Assembly (NCBI GenBank): GCA_963691705.1
Contig: OY829539.1
Coordinates: forward strand, 53,418,327 to 53,482,326
DNA length: 64,000 nucleotides
Direction: 5' to 3'
Source of the DNA: Viola odorata
Lineage: Eukaryota > Streptophyta > Magnoliopsida > Malpighiales > Violaceae
Under the pieces are notes generated by a model. It saw only the letters and a list, made by a program, of their open reading frames with translations. It was not told where the DNA came from and ran no database searches. The translations under genes were made by a program, and so were the position numbers. Below, piece by piece: positions 25,010 to 38,104 of this stretch. How positions within the stretch are numbered: the first letter of the stretch is position 1; each line of letters opens with the position of its first letter.

Positions 25010-26060
25010 TAAAATATCTGTTGGGGAGCATTGGTTGGTAGTATTCATTATTCTTTCTTGTGTGCGCTATTTGGTTGGAACAACTAGGCTGCTGAAGGGG
25101 CTCCAATTGCTGGAGCTTCAAGGATTATTGGAATTGATTTGAATCCCGCCAGGCGCCAGGGCTGCTGAAGGTGAGGCCCAAAGCAATTCTGAGATTAGAG
25201 AATAAGGTTTTCTATAGGACATTTCTGATGATGGAATATTTTGATTTGCTGTATATTCAACGGCTCTCTGATGTTTATATGTGTTGTTCATGACAGCAAA
25301 GAAATTTGGTGTCACTGAGTTTTTGCAACCCAAAGATCATAAGAAGCCCGTCCAAGAGGTTAGAGAGAAAATGGATCATGGTTTGAGGAGCTTCTACTTG
25401 TCTGAAGAATTACAAATTCTAGTTTTGTCATACTATTTTTAGGTGATAGTTGAAATGACCGATGGCGGAGTTGATCGAAGCATCGAGTGTACTGGAAGTG
25501 TCATTGCTATGATTTCTGCATTTGAATGTGTTCATGATGTAATCTCGCTTACTCTAGTTCTTCCATTTGATTAAATCACGAGGAGGAAGACATTGAAGAA
25601 CACCTGTTCTGTTTAACATTTTGGATTTGATTTACAGGGTTGGGGTGTTGCTGTTCTTGTTGGAGTTCCAAGCAAAGATGATGCATTCAAAACCCATCCA
25701 ATGAATCTCCTGAATGAGAGGACTCTGAAGGGTACCTTCTTCGGTAACTTCAAATCTCGAACTGATCTTCCTGTAGTTGTGGAAAAATACATGAAGAAGG
25801 TAACTTAAGATCCTAACTAATTTGAATTCAGTATCCATCATCCTCATTTCTTTACGTGGGAAGTTAATTACATTTTGTAGTCAGATTTGTTCTTCAGCTT
25901 TGAAATTGGTGTGACAAGTTGGTAATGTGGACAGGAGCTGGATCTGCAGCTGGAGAAATTCATTACGCACGAAGTCCCTTTCTCTGAGATCAACAAGGCT
26001 TTTGAGTTGATGGCTACCGGACAGAGCCTCCGGTGCATGATCAAAGTTGCGGACGCGTAA

Positions 26061-27007
26061 ATGAGGAATCCTTGTTGTGGGAGGTAAAGCAATGAGATTG
26101 GCAAGGAAATTCTCTCCACTGCTATGTTGAAATTGCTGGCCTATTTCTGTCACTTGTTTTGTTGTTAGAGCTGTGTGTAAGCGGTGAGAAATAAAGCCCT
26201 AGTCCTGTACTAGACGACGGATTTATCATGATATTAAGATGTTATTTTAATAATATAAAGCAAGTTTTTTTTGTTTTTTTCTAATGATTATGGAGCTTAT
26301 CATTATGGACTGGGGATTGGAGGATGCCCTAGATATTAAACTGACAAATAGGTTGGATTTTGTCGAGATGGGTTGCTTGCCTCACAAATCATAATGGTTG
26401 TTTTATATGCTCAATTTAATTTGGATTTGATACAAACCCACAAATCAGTCATTAAAGGTTAGACATTTTGTACTAATGATTTAGATAATAATTAATTTAC
26501 TTTCAAGTAAATATAAGAATCTCCAACGTTGCATTTACTAATAATTAAAGATAATTCAAAAAATATATATTAAATATGAGACACAATACAACTAATTTCA
26601 ATATTTTCTCAAGAATATCGATAAAATAGATTTTCATGCATATTTCGAGAGCAAATATCTTTAATTTTTTGATTCCGGGTTAAATAAGTGTCATTTTAGT
26701 ACTAATTCTTTGATTTTTAATATTTGTCAGTTTATCTGTTTTTTAACATTACAAAAGAACCATTATCTTTGGACTCAATTTATAAGAAAGCTCACTTCTT
26801 TTCTCTCATTTTTCTTTTATTTTAATTGAGTTGTTTTGGCTCGTAATTGTCATAAAAAATATGGATAATTTAGAAAAAAATGCTCTGCTAATCATTAGTT
26901 TAAATTTATATATATAATATATTAAAGTCCGGAAAGTAGTATTTCTTTTTTTATTAACTTTTTCCTACTTGTTTTTTTTCAATGGACAAATAAAACTCCA
27001 ACGTAAG
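26061..27007. other. ADH copy A 3' flank and intergenic DNA
   Basis: Likely 3' untranslated sequence to about 26260, then AT-rich DNA up to the Mutator-like element. No gene seen. Confidence 0.4.
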
Positions 27008-27016
27008 TTTTTTTTA
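27008..27016. repeat. Target-site duplication of the MULE, left copy
   Basis: TTTTTTTTA directly before the GGGTTAAAT terminus; the identical 9 bases follow the right terminus at 33220-33228. Confidence 0.85.
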
Positions 27017-27309
27017 GGGTTAAATCTAAAAATAGTCCCTGCAGTCTAATTGATTGACTTTTTTCATCCCTCCGTTTTTTTTAAACTATTTTTAGTACTC
27101 CGAGTCAATAAAATGACTTTTCTCATCCCTCACCCTAACGCCGTCCGAAGTTTCCGTCCGAGAGCTGACGTGGCGTGACACGTCGCCTGGCACGTCACCC
27201 CATTGCTGACGTGGCATGCCACGTCAGCAAAAAACAACCGGGTCGCCACCAAACGGGTCGCGATGCCGGGTCGCCACCAAACTGATGAAACGACGCCGTT
27301 TAACATGTG
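27017..27309 (+). repeat. MULE left terminal inverted repeat
   Basis: Begins GGGTTAAATCTAAAAATAG. It contains a 28-bp perfect palindrome at 27203-27230 with ACGT cores (GACGTGGCATGCCACGTC) and a repeated GGGTCGCCACCAAAC. It is the inverse of 32927-33219. Confidence 0.93.
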
Positions 27310-27788
27310 GGAGCCTACGCTCCGTCGCTTGAAGAGAACGACATGTCGCGGCTTAGTAAGTGAAACGACGCCGTTTTGTTTTGAGGAAAGAAAATATCGA
27401 CGCTGTTTTGTATTGATTCAAGGTTTTTTGAAAATCCTTTTCAAAAAACCGTTTCACTCGACTTTCTTTCCTCTGAAAAACCCTAAGAAACTCATTCCCT
27501 CGCGATTTTCAACCTCCATCTTCAGCCAAATGCTTGCTCGCAATTGCGTTCTCGAAGGTCGAAGGCGTTAGTTCCTCGTACCAGTGGATATTTGGGTGTT
27601 TTCTGGAAATCCTCTGCCGGGTAAGGTGTTGTGATTACCCTTTTCTCCTTGAAACGAAAATGTGCTTTAAATGGCCCCTGAACAACTGTATTTTTTCCTA
27701 ACTTGGTACCTGCATTTGTTGTAAATTATGTATGCTTTTGTCTTATTGCGTTGCTTGGTTTGGCAGGGAAATAGTGTGGGGGGGTAAA

Positions 27789-30700
27789 ATGACTGTTTTG
27801 AGATATCATATTGGTGGGAAACTAATTAGGACATTGAATGACTGGATGTATGTTGGTGGGACTGAATTTGAGGATGTAGTTGATGCTGATTTTGTTTCAT
27901 TCTTTACAATACTGGACAAGTGTGGTGAAATTGGTTTTACTAACATTAAGAAGTTATGGTATGTTCAGTACTGTACTGGTATGGGGTTAAGAAAAAGTCT
28001 GAAAGTGTTAGATGGTGACAATACTTTCGTGGGTTTCATGAAGTATCTACTTGAAAATGTTGATGTGCATCTATATGTAGAGCATGGTTCCTTAACGCAT
28101 CCTTATTTTGATGCTGAAAATCCGAAGACCATGTGTGATAGGATGGGCATTTCAGAACATGGGCATAAGGTAGGTGGTGTAAGTGAGGAAGGTGGGTCCA
28201 GTAAGGGTAAATGTGTAGTTGAGGAGGGGGAGTTTGATGGATATAATACGGAGCATGGGGATAGTGAATACGAGTGTGATGAAATAGGTAACAATGAAAG
28301 GGTGAATACGGGTAATGAATATTGGGTTGACTGTCCATACCTGTCTGGTGACAAAGATGTTGAGTTTTTGACATACCGTGAGAAGAAGAACATATTCCAG
28401 TCCAGGAGGGAAAAAAAGAAGAAGAGAAATGAAGGTGTAGAGGAAGAAACAGATGTTCAAAAATCAGCAAGTGGGCTGGGTGGTCCAGAGGTGCATGGGC
28501 CGAAAGAAGCATGTGGCCCAAGTGGGCTGGGTGGTCCAAGTGGGCTGGGTGGTGCAGAGGTGCATGGTGCAAATGGTAATTCTGTTGAATTTGTTGAAGA
28601 AATCACAAGGGAAATGAACAAAAGAGATGGTGGCCGACAAAATAGTGGTCCTGCTGTAGAAAACAATGAGATTTATTTTGACTCAGATTCAGAGGGAAGC
28701 TTGTTGAGTACTAGCAGTGAGGAAGAAGAAGGTAGAAGAATTCCATGTAGAAGACCTCGATTCAGAAAAGGTGAGAACTTTCCAGTGTTTGAACTTTGTA
28801 TGGTTTTTTCCTCTAAGTCTGAGTTCAAGAAAGCTGTTGAGAGACATGCTATATTCTCAAGGAGAGATGTTAGGTTTAAGCAGAATGATGGCATAAGGTG
28901 TAGGGCTGTGTGCACAAACAGTGACTGCAACTGGAAGGTTTTATGCTCCATTGATGGGAGATCTAGGCAATGGATGGTGAAAACTTTAGTTGCTAACCAC
29001 ACTTGTCCAAAATTGTTTCACATTTCTTGTCTGAGCTACAAGACTGTAGGGCAGTGGTTTATTACTCATTTGAAGGAGGTAACTTTGAAGATGACTGTGG
29101 CTGAACTAAAGGACCACTTCACTAGGCAAACCAAGATAAAAATCTCTAGAGCGCAGTGTATATATGCCAAGAGGAAGGTTGTAGAGCATTACATTGGGGA
29201 TCCAGAAAAGGAATTTGCAAGGCTTGAGGATTATGTTGAGGAGTTGAAGAGGAGTAATCCTGGCAGTACAATAGTCATGGAGGAGGAAGGTGGAGTGTTT
29301 CAAAGGATGTATGTGTGCTTCGCTGGGGTTAGAAAAGGTTTTAATGCTGCTTGTAGGAAGATTATTGGATTAGATGGCTGTTTTTTGAAAGGACCATTTA
29401 AGGGAGAAATTCTGTCAGCTGTAGGAAGGGATCCTAGTGACCAAATATACCCAATTGCATGGGCTGTAGTTGGTTATGAGTGTAAGGAGACTTGGAAATG
29501 GTTTTTGCAACTACTCATGCTGGATTTGGATGTAGCTGGTGGGAATTGTGTCTACGCTGCGGATGCTGCTCCTATGATTCCTCGTGGGGAAGGGTTCACC
29601 TTTGTATCTGACCAACAAAAGGTACACACCTCTAACTAGAGTGTTTGGTTGGTAATGCTGAAATTCATATGTTGACATCTTCATTTTTGCCTATATGCAT
29701 GTGCAGGGATTACTCTTAGCAATGTCTGAACTGATGCCGGCTGCTGTGCATAGAAGGTGTGCCAGACACATATTTGCTAAATGGAGGAAGGATCACAACA
29801 GTGATGAGTTGCACCAACAATTTTGGAAAACTTGCAAAAGTTCAACCCAAGCTGAATTTCTAGATGAGCTGGAAGTTTTAAAAGGTATGTCACCGGCTGC
29901 AATGTCTGATTTCTTGGAGGTTTCACCTACTTTTTGGTGTAGAGCCTTTCAAAACACTTCATGCTGTTGTGATGTGGTAGATAACAATATGAGTGAGACT
30001 TTCAATAGCATGATTTTGGAGTCTCGTTATAAAAGCATTGTAAAACTTTTTGAAACAATTCGTAAAACTGTTTTCAAGAGATTCCACGAAAGGAAGAATT
30101 TCTTGAAGAGATTCAAAGATGGTCTGTCTCCAAAGATTTGGAAGAAACTGATTGATAACAAGGAAGAAAGTGGGAATTTTTATGTTGACAGCAATGGGGA
30201 TGATGGTTATGAAGTGCATCTAGACGTGGAAACAAGCTGGGTAGTCAGTTTGGAAAAATTATCTTGCACGTGTAGGAAGTGGGACTTGACTGGTTTACCT
30301 TGTGAACATGCATTCTGTGTCCTAGAAGAGGAGTTGCAGGATGTAAATATCACACGCTATGTGTCAAACTGGTATAGTAAGCAAATGTTTGAACTTGCTT
30401 ACAAGTACCCCATCTTGCCTGTCCAAGGAATGAAATTTTGGCCAAGAGTTGCAGTAACCACAATTAGACCACCATCATTCAAGAAATTTCCTGGTAGACC
30501 CAGGAAGCTGAGGAAAAGAGAAGGTTGGGAAGCTAAACAGTGTGGAACAAAGATGAGCCAAAAAGGAAGGAAAATGTCTTGTTCTATATGCAAGATTGTA
30601 GGACACAAGTCAACTACTTGCAAGAACAATCCATCAAACCAAGTGAAAAGCAATGGTTAATGTATTATTGAAATGTTATTTAAATAATTTGCACTAGCTG

Positions 30701-31527
30701 ATTAATATGAAATTGCAGGATGCTGGACAGCCACAAATTCCACCTCATGCTGAACCTGAGGATGACCTAGAAATACCACCTGGATTTGAACCTGTGGAGG
30801 AGCCATCAATTGCCAGCATACCAGCTAAAAGGAAGATATCATGCTCATTGTGTAAAAAGGAAGGCCACAATAAATCCACATGTACCTCCAATCCTGCCAG
30901 CAAGGTAACTTATTTGGTAAATTAATTGGTAATTTATTCTGTTTCGTAAATTAATTGTGTAATTTAATTGTTGTAATTTAATTGTATTGTGTAAATTAAT
31001 TGTGTGATTTAATTGTTTGGTAAATTATTTGTGTAATTTTGCAGCGTTTTACTCCTGCATCAAGCTCTCAAGGTGTACTCCCACCTACACCAATATCTTC
31101 TCAGGTCTCGACTTCACAGGCTTCTGATAGAACGCAACATCTCCTGCAAGAGCTGAGGCAGGAGTGTGGCACTGCCCAACCGAGAGCAGGGAGGAAGAAA
31201 AAAAGGACAAGAAAAAGTAAACTCCCCCAAGGTCTTGGATGCTTTGTTGCAGAATCCGGCTGGTCATGTTACAATGTGAGTGCCTGATTGATCCTCATGT
31301 ATTATGTGTTATTTCTCTGTATTCTCGTTTTGTCTTGTATAAATATTGTTGTTTATTCTCTATTGCAGCCTAAAACTCCACAACAAAGGGTTATTAATGT
31401 TCCTGCCAAAAAGAAACAACCTGTGGATGTTGCTGTGCAAGAACAACAACCCACAATCAGAGCAGGAAGCAGTACACTGGGCAGTTTATGGGTTCCAATA
31501 TCTGAAGCACAACCCCCTTTGAAGTAG
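27789..31527 (+). CDS. MURA-type Mutator transposase
   Basis: Transposase that cuts and pastes the element. I read five exons: 27789-29621, 29707-30642, 30719-30904, 31045-31275 and 31369-31527, giving about 1,114 residues. The start ATG begins MTVLRYHIGGKL, just after an intron acceptor-like CAG in the leader. The order is: N-terminal domain (FVSFFTILDKCGEIGFTN), an acidic and GLGGP-repeat linker, the MuDR DNA-binding region with FSSKSEFKKAVERHA and a CNWKVLCS-type CCHC-like cluster, the MULE catalytic domain with GLDGCFLKGPFKG (first D), FVSDQQKG (second D), RRCARHIFAKW and NNMSETFNSMI (E). After these come the SWIM finger CTCRKWDLTGLPCEHAF and two zinc knuckles, CSICKIVGHKSTTC and CSLCKKEGHNKSTC. 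The donor at 30642 is inferred; reading through it instead would stop the protein at 30660. All frames are open, so the protein is probably functional. A basic KKKRTRKSK near the end could be a nuclear localisation signal. Confidence 0.92.
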
Positions 31528-31554
31528 TATAATGGACGGGTTATGTGTGGAAAA

Positions 31555-31866
31555 TTAGGTGATTTTGTAAAATGGATGTATTAAAAGGATGTTTTAATCC
31601 TGGATTGATGTATTAAATGGATGTTTTAATTCTGGATTTGGATGTATTAAAAGGATGTTTTAATCCTGGATTGATGTATTAAATGGATGTTTTAATCCTG
31701 GATTTGGATGTATTTACAGGATGTTTTAATCCTCGATTTGGATGTATTACAAGGATGTTTTAATCCTATGTATTAAAAGGATGTTTTAATCCTGGATTTG
31801 GATGTATTAATTCTGGATTGATGTATTAAAAGGATGTTTTAATCCTGGATTGATGTAATAATGTAC
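31555..31866. repeat. Tandem repeats of about 25-45 bp inside the MULE
   Basis: At least eight imperfect units built on GGATGTTTTAATCCTGGATT plus GATGTATTAAA lie directly after the transposase stop codon. Each contains the short inverted pair GGATGTTTTAATCC, so single-stranded RNA could form many small stems. They are likely in the transposase 3' untranslated region or act as a terminator. Confidence 0.8.
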
Positions 31867-31933
31867 ATGTTTCTTTAGTTGATCTGTTTTATTGACATAC
31901 CAGTGTGGATTGATGTTTTATTGATGTAATTTT

Positions 31934-32230
31934 GTGCATATATCCATCATATCTGACCAGGTGCATTTACTTGTTAATTTTGTGCATATATCCATCACAA
32001 AACACCATATATCTGGGCTGCATTTTCAGTTCATATATCCATCACAAAACACGCATTTCCAGTTCATATATCCATCACAAAACACCATCAACAGGGCTGC
32101 ATTTCCAGCTCATATATCCATCACAAAACACCATCAACAGGGCTGCATTTCCAGTTCATATATCCATCAGAAAACACCATCAACAAGGCTGCATTTCCAG
32201 TTCATATATCCATCACAAAGCATTAAAGGG
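31934..32230. repeat. Tandem repeats of about 46 bp inside the MULE
   Basis: Six unit starts of CATATATCCATCACAAAACA, usually continuing ACCATCAACAGGGCTGCA then TTTCCAGTT, with one short unit at about 32033. They occupy the space between the convergent transposase and GRF-finger genes. They are not part of a reading frame with known homology. Confidence 0.85.
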
Positions 32231-32347
32231 TTAATGCATATATCTATCATCAACCGAGAGCAAACACAATTTCAAAATCATATACACAAAACAGACTGAT
32301 TTCAATTAATCTACATCATTCCAATTAAACTACATCATTCCAATTAA

Positions 32348-32803
32348 TCAAACCAAATACAAAAATAACCAGCTGAAAATAAACAGGCCTAAACAAAACC
32401 TCAATTTCCAAATCATTTTACTCATGTTCTGTTTCTCATCCTTCAAACACAGCATCTCATCCACCACGCCGTTGAAAACAATTTGACGCGACCGCAACTC
32501 CCTCATTTCTGCCTCTAACTTCTCAATGTTATCAGCTTTTTCCTTCTCACTAGCACAAAGGCCTCTAATAATCGCGCTTGCTCTGTCCGGAAAAGGATCG
32601 TCAACAAAAATGTAAAAGCCGCATCCACCTGCTGCACGGCTACGCTTGCATTTGTTGAATCGCATCCCAGGATTCTTCTGCGTCCAAGAAATCCATCTCG
32701 GCGTCTTCTCCCCGCAATGACAGTAAATGGGAGGCTCGTATTCGTAATTCGGCCGCTGCTTCAACACACAACTGAATCTCTCATCTTCTCCGGTCTTCAC
32801 CAT
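32348..32803 (-). CDS. GRF-type zinc finger protein encoded in the MULE
   Basis: 151-residue single-exon protein, convergent with the transposase and inside the terminal repeats. Residues about 24-70 form a GRF-type zinc finger (CHCGEKTPRWISWTQKNPG, then FNKCKRS and GGCGFYIFVDDPF) with the C-H-C-C pattern and the aromatic residues of the family. Residues about 85-130 are heptad-rich (EKEKADNIEKLEAEMRELRS) and look like a coiled coil. The C-terminus (FCLGLFIFSWLFLYLV) is a hydrophobic segment that could span a membrane. Small plant GRF-finger proteins of this layout are common and mostly of unknown function. Its position resembles the second gene of maize MuDR (mudrB), which is also convergent, but no sequence relation is claimed. 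It could be an element gene or a captured host gene. ATG at 32803 is the first in frame. Confidence 0.82.
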   Translation of the reverse strand: MVKTGEDERFSCVLKQRPNYEYEPPIYCHCGEKTPRWISWTQKNPGMRFNKCKRSRAAGGCGFYIFVDDPFPDRASAIIRGLCASEKEKADNIEKLEAEMRELRSRQIVFNGVVDEMLCLKDEKQNMSKMIWKLRFCLGLFIFSWLFLYLV

Positions 32804-32926
32804 CGTCTGCGGCAGCGGCTAAGTTTAGGGTTAGGGTGTTGGGATGGAGATGGAGGGAAGAGAGCGTTTTAGGGTTTTTGACAAAAATGAAAATCGAGTG
32901 AAATGTTTGTGGCTTTAATCAATACT

Positions 32927-33219
32927 CACATGTTAAACGGCGTCGTTTCATCAGTTTGGTGGCGACCCGGCATCGCGACCCGTTTGGTGGCGACCCGGTT
33001 ATTTTTTGCTGACGTGGCATGCCACGTCAGCAATGGGGTGACGTGTCAGGCGACGTGTCACGCCACGTCAGCTCTCGGACGGAAACTTCGGACGACGTTA
33101 GGGTGAGGGATGAGAAAAGTCATTTTATTGACTCGGAGTACTAAAAATAGTTTAAAAAAAACGGAGGGATGAAAAAAGTCAATCAATTAGACTGCAGGGA
33201 CTATTTTTAGATTTAACCC
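32927..33219 (-). repeat. MULE right terminal inverted repeat
   Basis: Inverse of 27017-27309 with about three mismatches (in the GCCGTCC, CCTGGCACG and AAACAACC segments of the left copy). It probably holds the promoter of the GRF-finger gene, whose ATG lies about 120 bases inside. Confidence 0.92.
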
Positions 33220-33446
33220 TTTTTTTTACTTTGCCACCGAGATATAATAATCATGTGTGCTAAATGCCTACTACTCGAGTACAAATTTAGAAGCAATAGT
33301 AGGCCATTACGAATCAGGAGGGAAAGATGCCCTTTTCTTATTTTAAAAAGGAAAGTCCACTCTCCACAGCAAACCAAATGGCACAAACAAACGGAAATAG
33401 AAAACCATTCAGCAAATCATAGCAAAGGGAAATCTTCTTCTGAACC

Positions 33447-33572
33447 CAGCAAAACCACCAAACCACTGGCGCCGCTGGTTGGCAAACAACCGTTAAATTC
33501 TCAACGGTTTTTGCTCAATGCTCCACCACTCATAGATATATTTCTATCTTGGGTCCTCGTCTCCTATTTATA
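33447..33572 (+). promoter_or_regulatory. ADH copy B promoter: GT-type motifs and TATA box
   Basis: TATTTATA at 33565-33572 lies 83 bases before the ATG. Upstream, at about 33450-33475, AAAACCACCAAACCACTGG carries two ACCA/AAACCA motifs next to a GC-rich CGCCGCTGG. Plant ADH1 genes are induced by low oxygen through AAACCA (GT) and GC motifs; that these sites act the same way here is inference. Confidence 0.5.
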
Positions 33573-33654
33573 CCCGCCAGAGACATACCACCCTCTTCAC
33601 ATCACTTTCAAGAAACAAAGCAAAAACACAAAATTTAGTTGTTATTAAGCAAAC

Positions 33655-36031
<2,377 letters not shown>

Positions 36032-38104
36032 AAGAATATGAAATTGTTTCCCATTATCTGATCTGTGATTTGTGAAATAAGCCAAGTTGTTCTTTGATGA
36101 CTAAGTTTTTCATTGGTGTACAGTGTTGTTTTTCATTGGAGGTTGCAGAATTATGTATCCATATCTAGCTTGAAATGAAAGTTGTACTGTGTTTTGCTTC
36201 AAATTTCCACATTAATCTTTTTTCTTTGTTTTGTTCGCAACTTCGCACGTCAATTTGTTACGGAGACTTTCTTCGACGTTAAAGAATTAACTAGGCTCGT
36301 AACAATAATTGGTCTAGCTTGCTACTTTTGACCGCAAAATCAGAGAAAATAAAATAGATTCTAACACCCTAGTTTTTACCAATACATTTAAAATTTAAAT
36401 TTATTGATTAATCATCATTGTTACAAATAATGGATTTAATTAAAGAGGGAGACTAAAAGTTGATACATTTATTTGACTTTAATTATAAACAATGATGATA
36501 TTAAATTTAACTATTTATTTCTATATATTAAATGATTTTATGAAAAAGCTATAATGTATTTTTTATTATAATGGTCAAAATATTTGATCTCATTAACGAT
36601 ACTATGTTGCAGCTTAGTCCATTCGATGCATAAAGATGTATAAAGTACTATTAAAAATAGTAAATCATAATATATAAAACGTACTAGTATACAAACACCA
36701 TCGAACTTATAATTAAAAGAATTCTTGTAACAACGCATAAAAAGAGAATAACTCCTACTCAATAGTAACTAGTCTATCTAAAACAGTTTCTAATATATAA
36801 AAGAAAAAAATTATCCATAAAATTCAACATATTTAACAATTACCAACATTTATCCAAACTAAAACATAATTTAGATTTTGAAAAACTTCCCCAACATCGC
36901 ATAAAACATTTTTTTTCATGTTGTCAAGTACTAGTGGAAGTACCACTACCTTATAACTTATAAATTCCTTGGTATTTATTATATGAAGTGTCATATTTTG
37001 TTATAAATTATGAGTTATTTTTCGGATCTTTTATATTTTCTGAATTTAGGACTTTTGATTATTTTATTTAATCACTGATTTTTAACAGATCGGGTACGGT
37101 CGACCCGTTAGTAATCAGTTCCACCCGTTTTACCAGTTTAAATTTAAACAATCGAAACCCGTCCTCTTCATCTCCTCTCTGCTTTCCTCGCTGCCACTGC
37201 TGCTGCTTTCCTCCTCCTGCTGCTGCTTTCCTCGCTGCCACCACAAAACTCCATCTCTCCCAGATTTTGGGGTCTCCTCCTACTCCATCACGTGCCTCTC
37301 ACGCGTCAGCAACGAGCTCACTCTTCACTCTTCAATCTTCCCCTACTCAGGTATTCCAATCCCTAATTTTAACACCACAACGTCGGGCTAGGTTTTTTCT
37401 TGTTTGACGATTTTGTTAGCTAGTTGATTTATTTCTTATATGGTAATTGAATTTGATAACAGATTGTTCTTCACACACTCAATACGTCGCGGTCAGCCTA
37501 CCAGTCAATTACATTTAATCCCAGCTTCTTTGACGTGTATTCATTTTCTAGGGGTAGCACACAAGTGCAGTGCAGTGCTGCATTGAAGGTATTCAATCTC
37601 ATATTTGATGGGTCCTTTTTCTTATCAATTATTTCAGTACTTTATAATACACTTGTGATGGTACTGTTAGAAATTTCCATGTCCATACATTCTTGGAGTC
37701 CCATTTGTCATATGCTTTATTACACCTTCAGATGTGCAATTTGGACTACCTGAGCATTACATAGTCTATTCCAGTCAAATTGCAATTGATTGGTAGATGA
37801 GATATTGGAAATGTTATCTCCTTTGCTGATGATAGCTAAATGGCAAAAAGGATGTCTTTTCGCGTGTGGACCTTTTTTTCTTTTTTTTGTGGGAGCAACT
37901 ACATAGTTCACGTTGGTAGCCATGGTTTTTGAGGGTTTATTATGATTATATTAGCTGTTTTTTAACTTGCATATTTTAAGTTTTTGCTTATTGATGGATG
38001 CATTTTACTTGAAAAGACAGTATGTAGTATGTACTTCTGTTTTCATACCCTTCGGTGTATCCGCAAAATGTATCCTTTAATGGGAAGCATGTTAAGTAGT
38101 ATAA
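36032..38104. other. Intergenic DNA, partly transposon-like
   Basis: AT-rich to about 37060. From 37068 to 37330 there is a segment with GGGTACGGTCGACCCG and CT-rich, CTGCTGCTTTCCTC-type repeats. It looks like the outer end of a hAT-type element or an untranslated leader. No protein was recognised in 37330-38100. Confidence 0.35.

Larger units (their letters stand above)
27017..33219 (+). mobile_element. Mutator-like element (MULE) with MURA transposase and GRF-finger gene
   Basis: 6,203-bp element bounded by long terminal inverted repeats (27017-27309 and 32927-33219, 293 bp each; I count three mismatches by eye). It is flanked by a 9-bp direct repeat, TTTTTTTTA, at 27008-27016 and 33220-33228, the Mutator target-duplication length. 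It carries a plus-strand transposase gene of five exons (27789-31527), central tandem repeats (31555-32230) and a convergent minus-strand gene (32348-32803). Open frames, near-identical repeats and an intact duplication point to a young, possibly autonomous copy. It sits between ADH copies A and B. Confidence 0.93.

Noticed and set aside
28036..28572. Long open stretch on the minus strand, rich in His, Pro and Tyr
   Set aside because: It is antisense to the transposase exon; its composition follows from the glycine-rich and acidic codons of the real gene.
31934..32230. Regular repeats separated by short different segments, as in a CRISPR array
   Set aside because: The window is plant nuclear DNA, the units are tandem and continuous, there are no true spacers, and the array sits inside a MULE.
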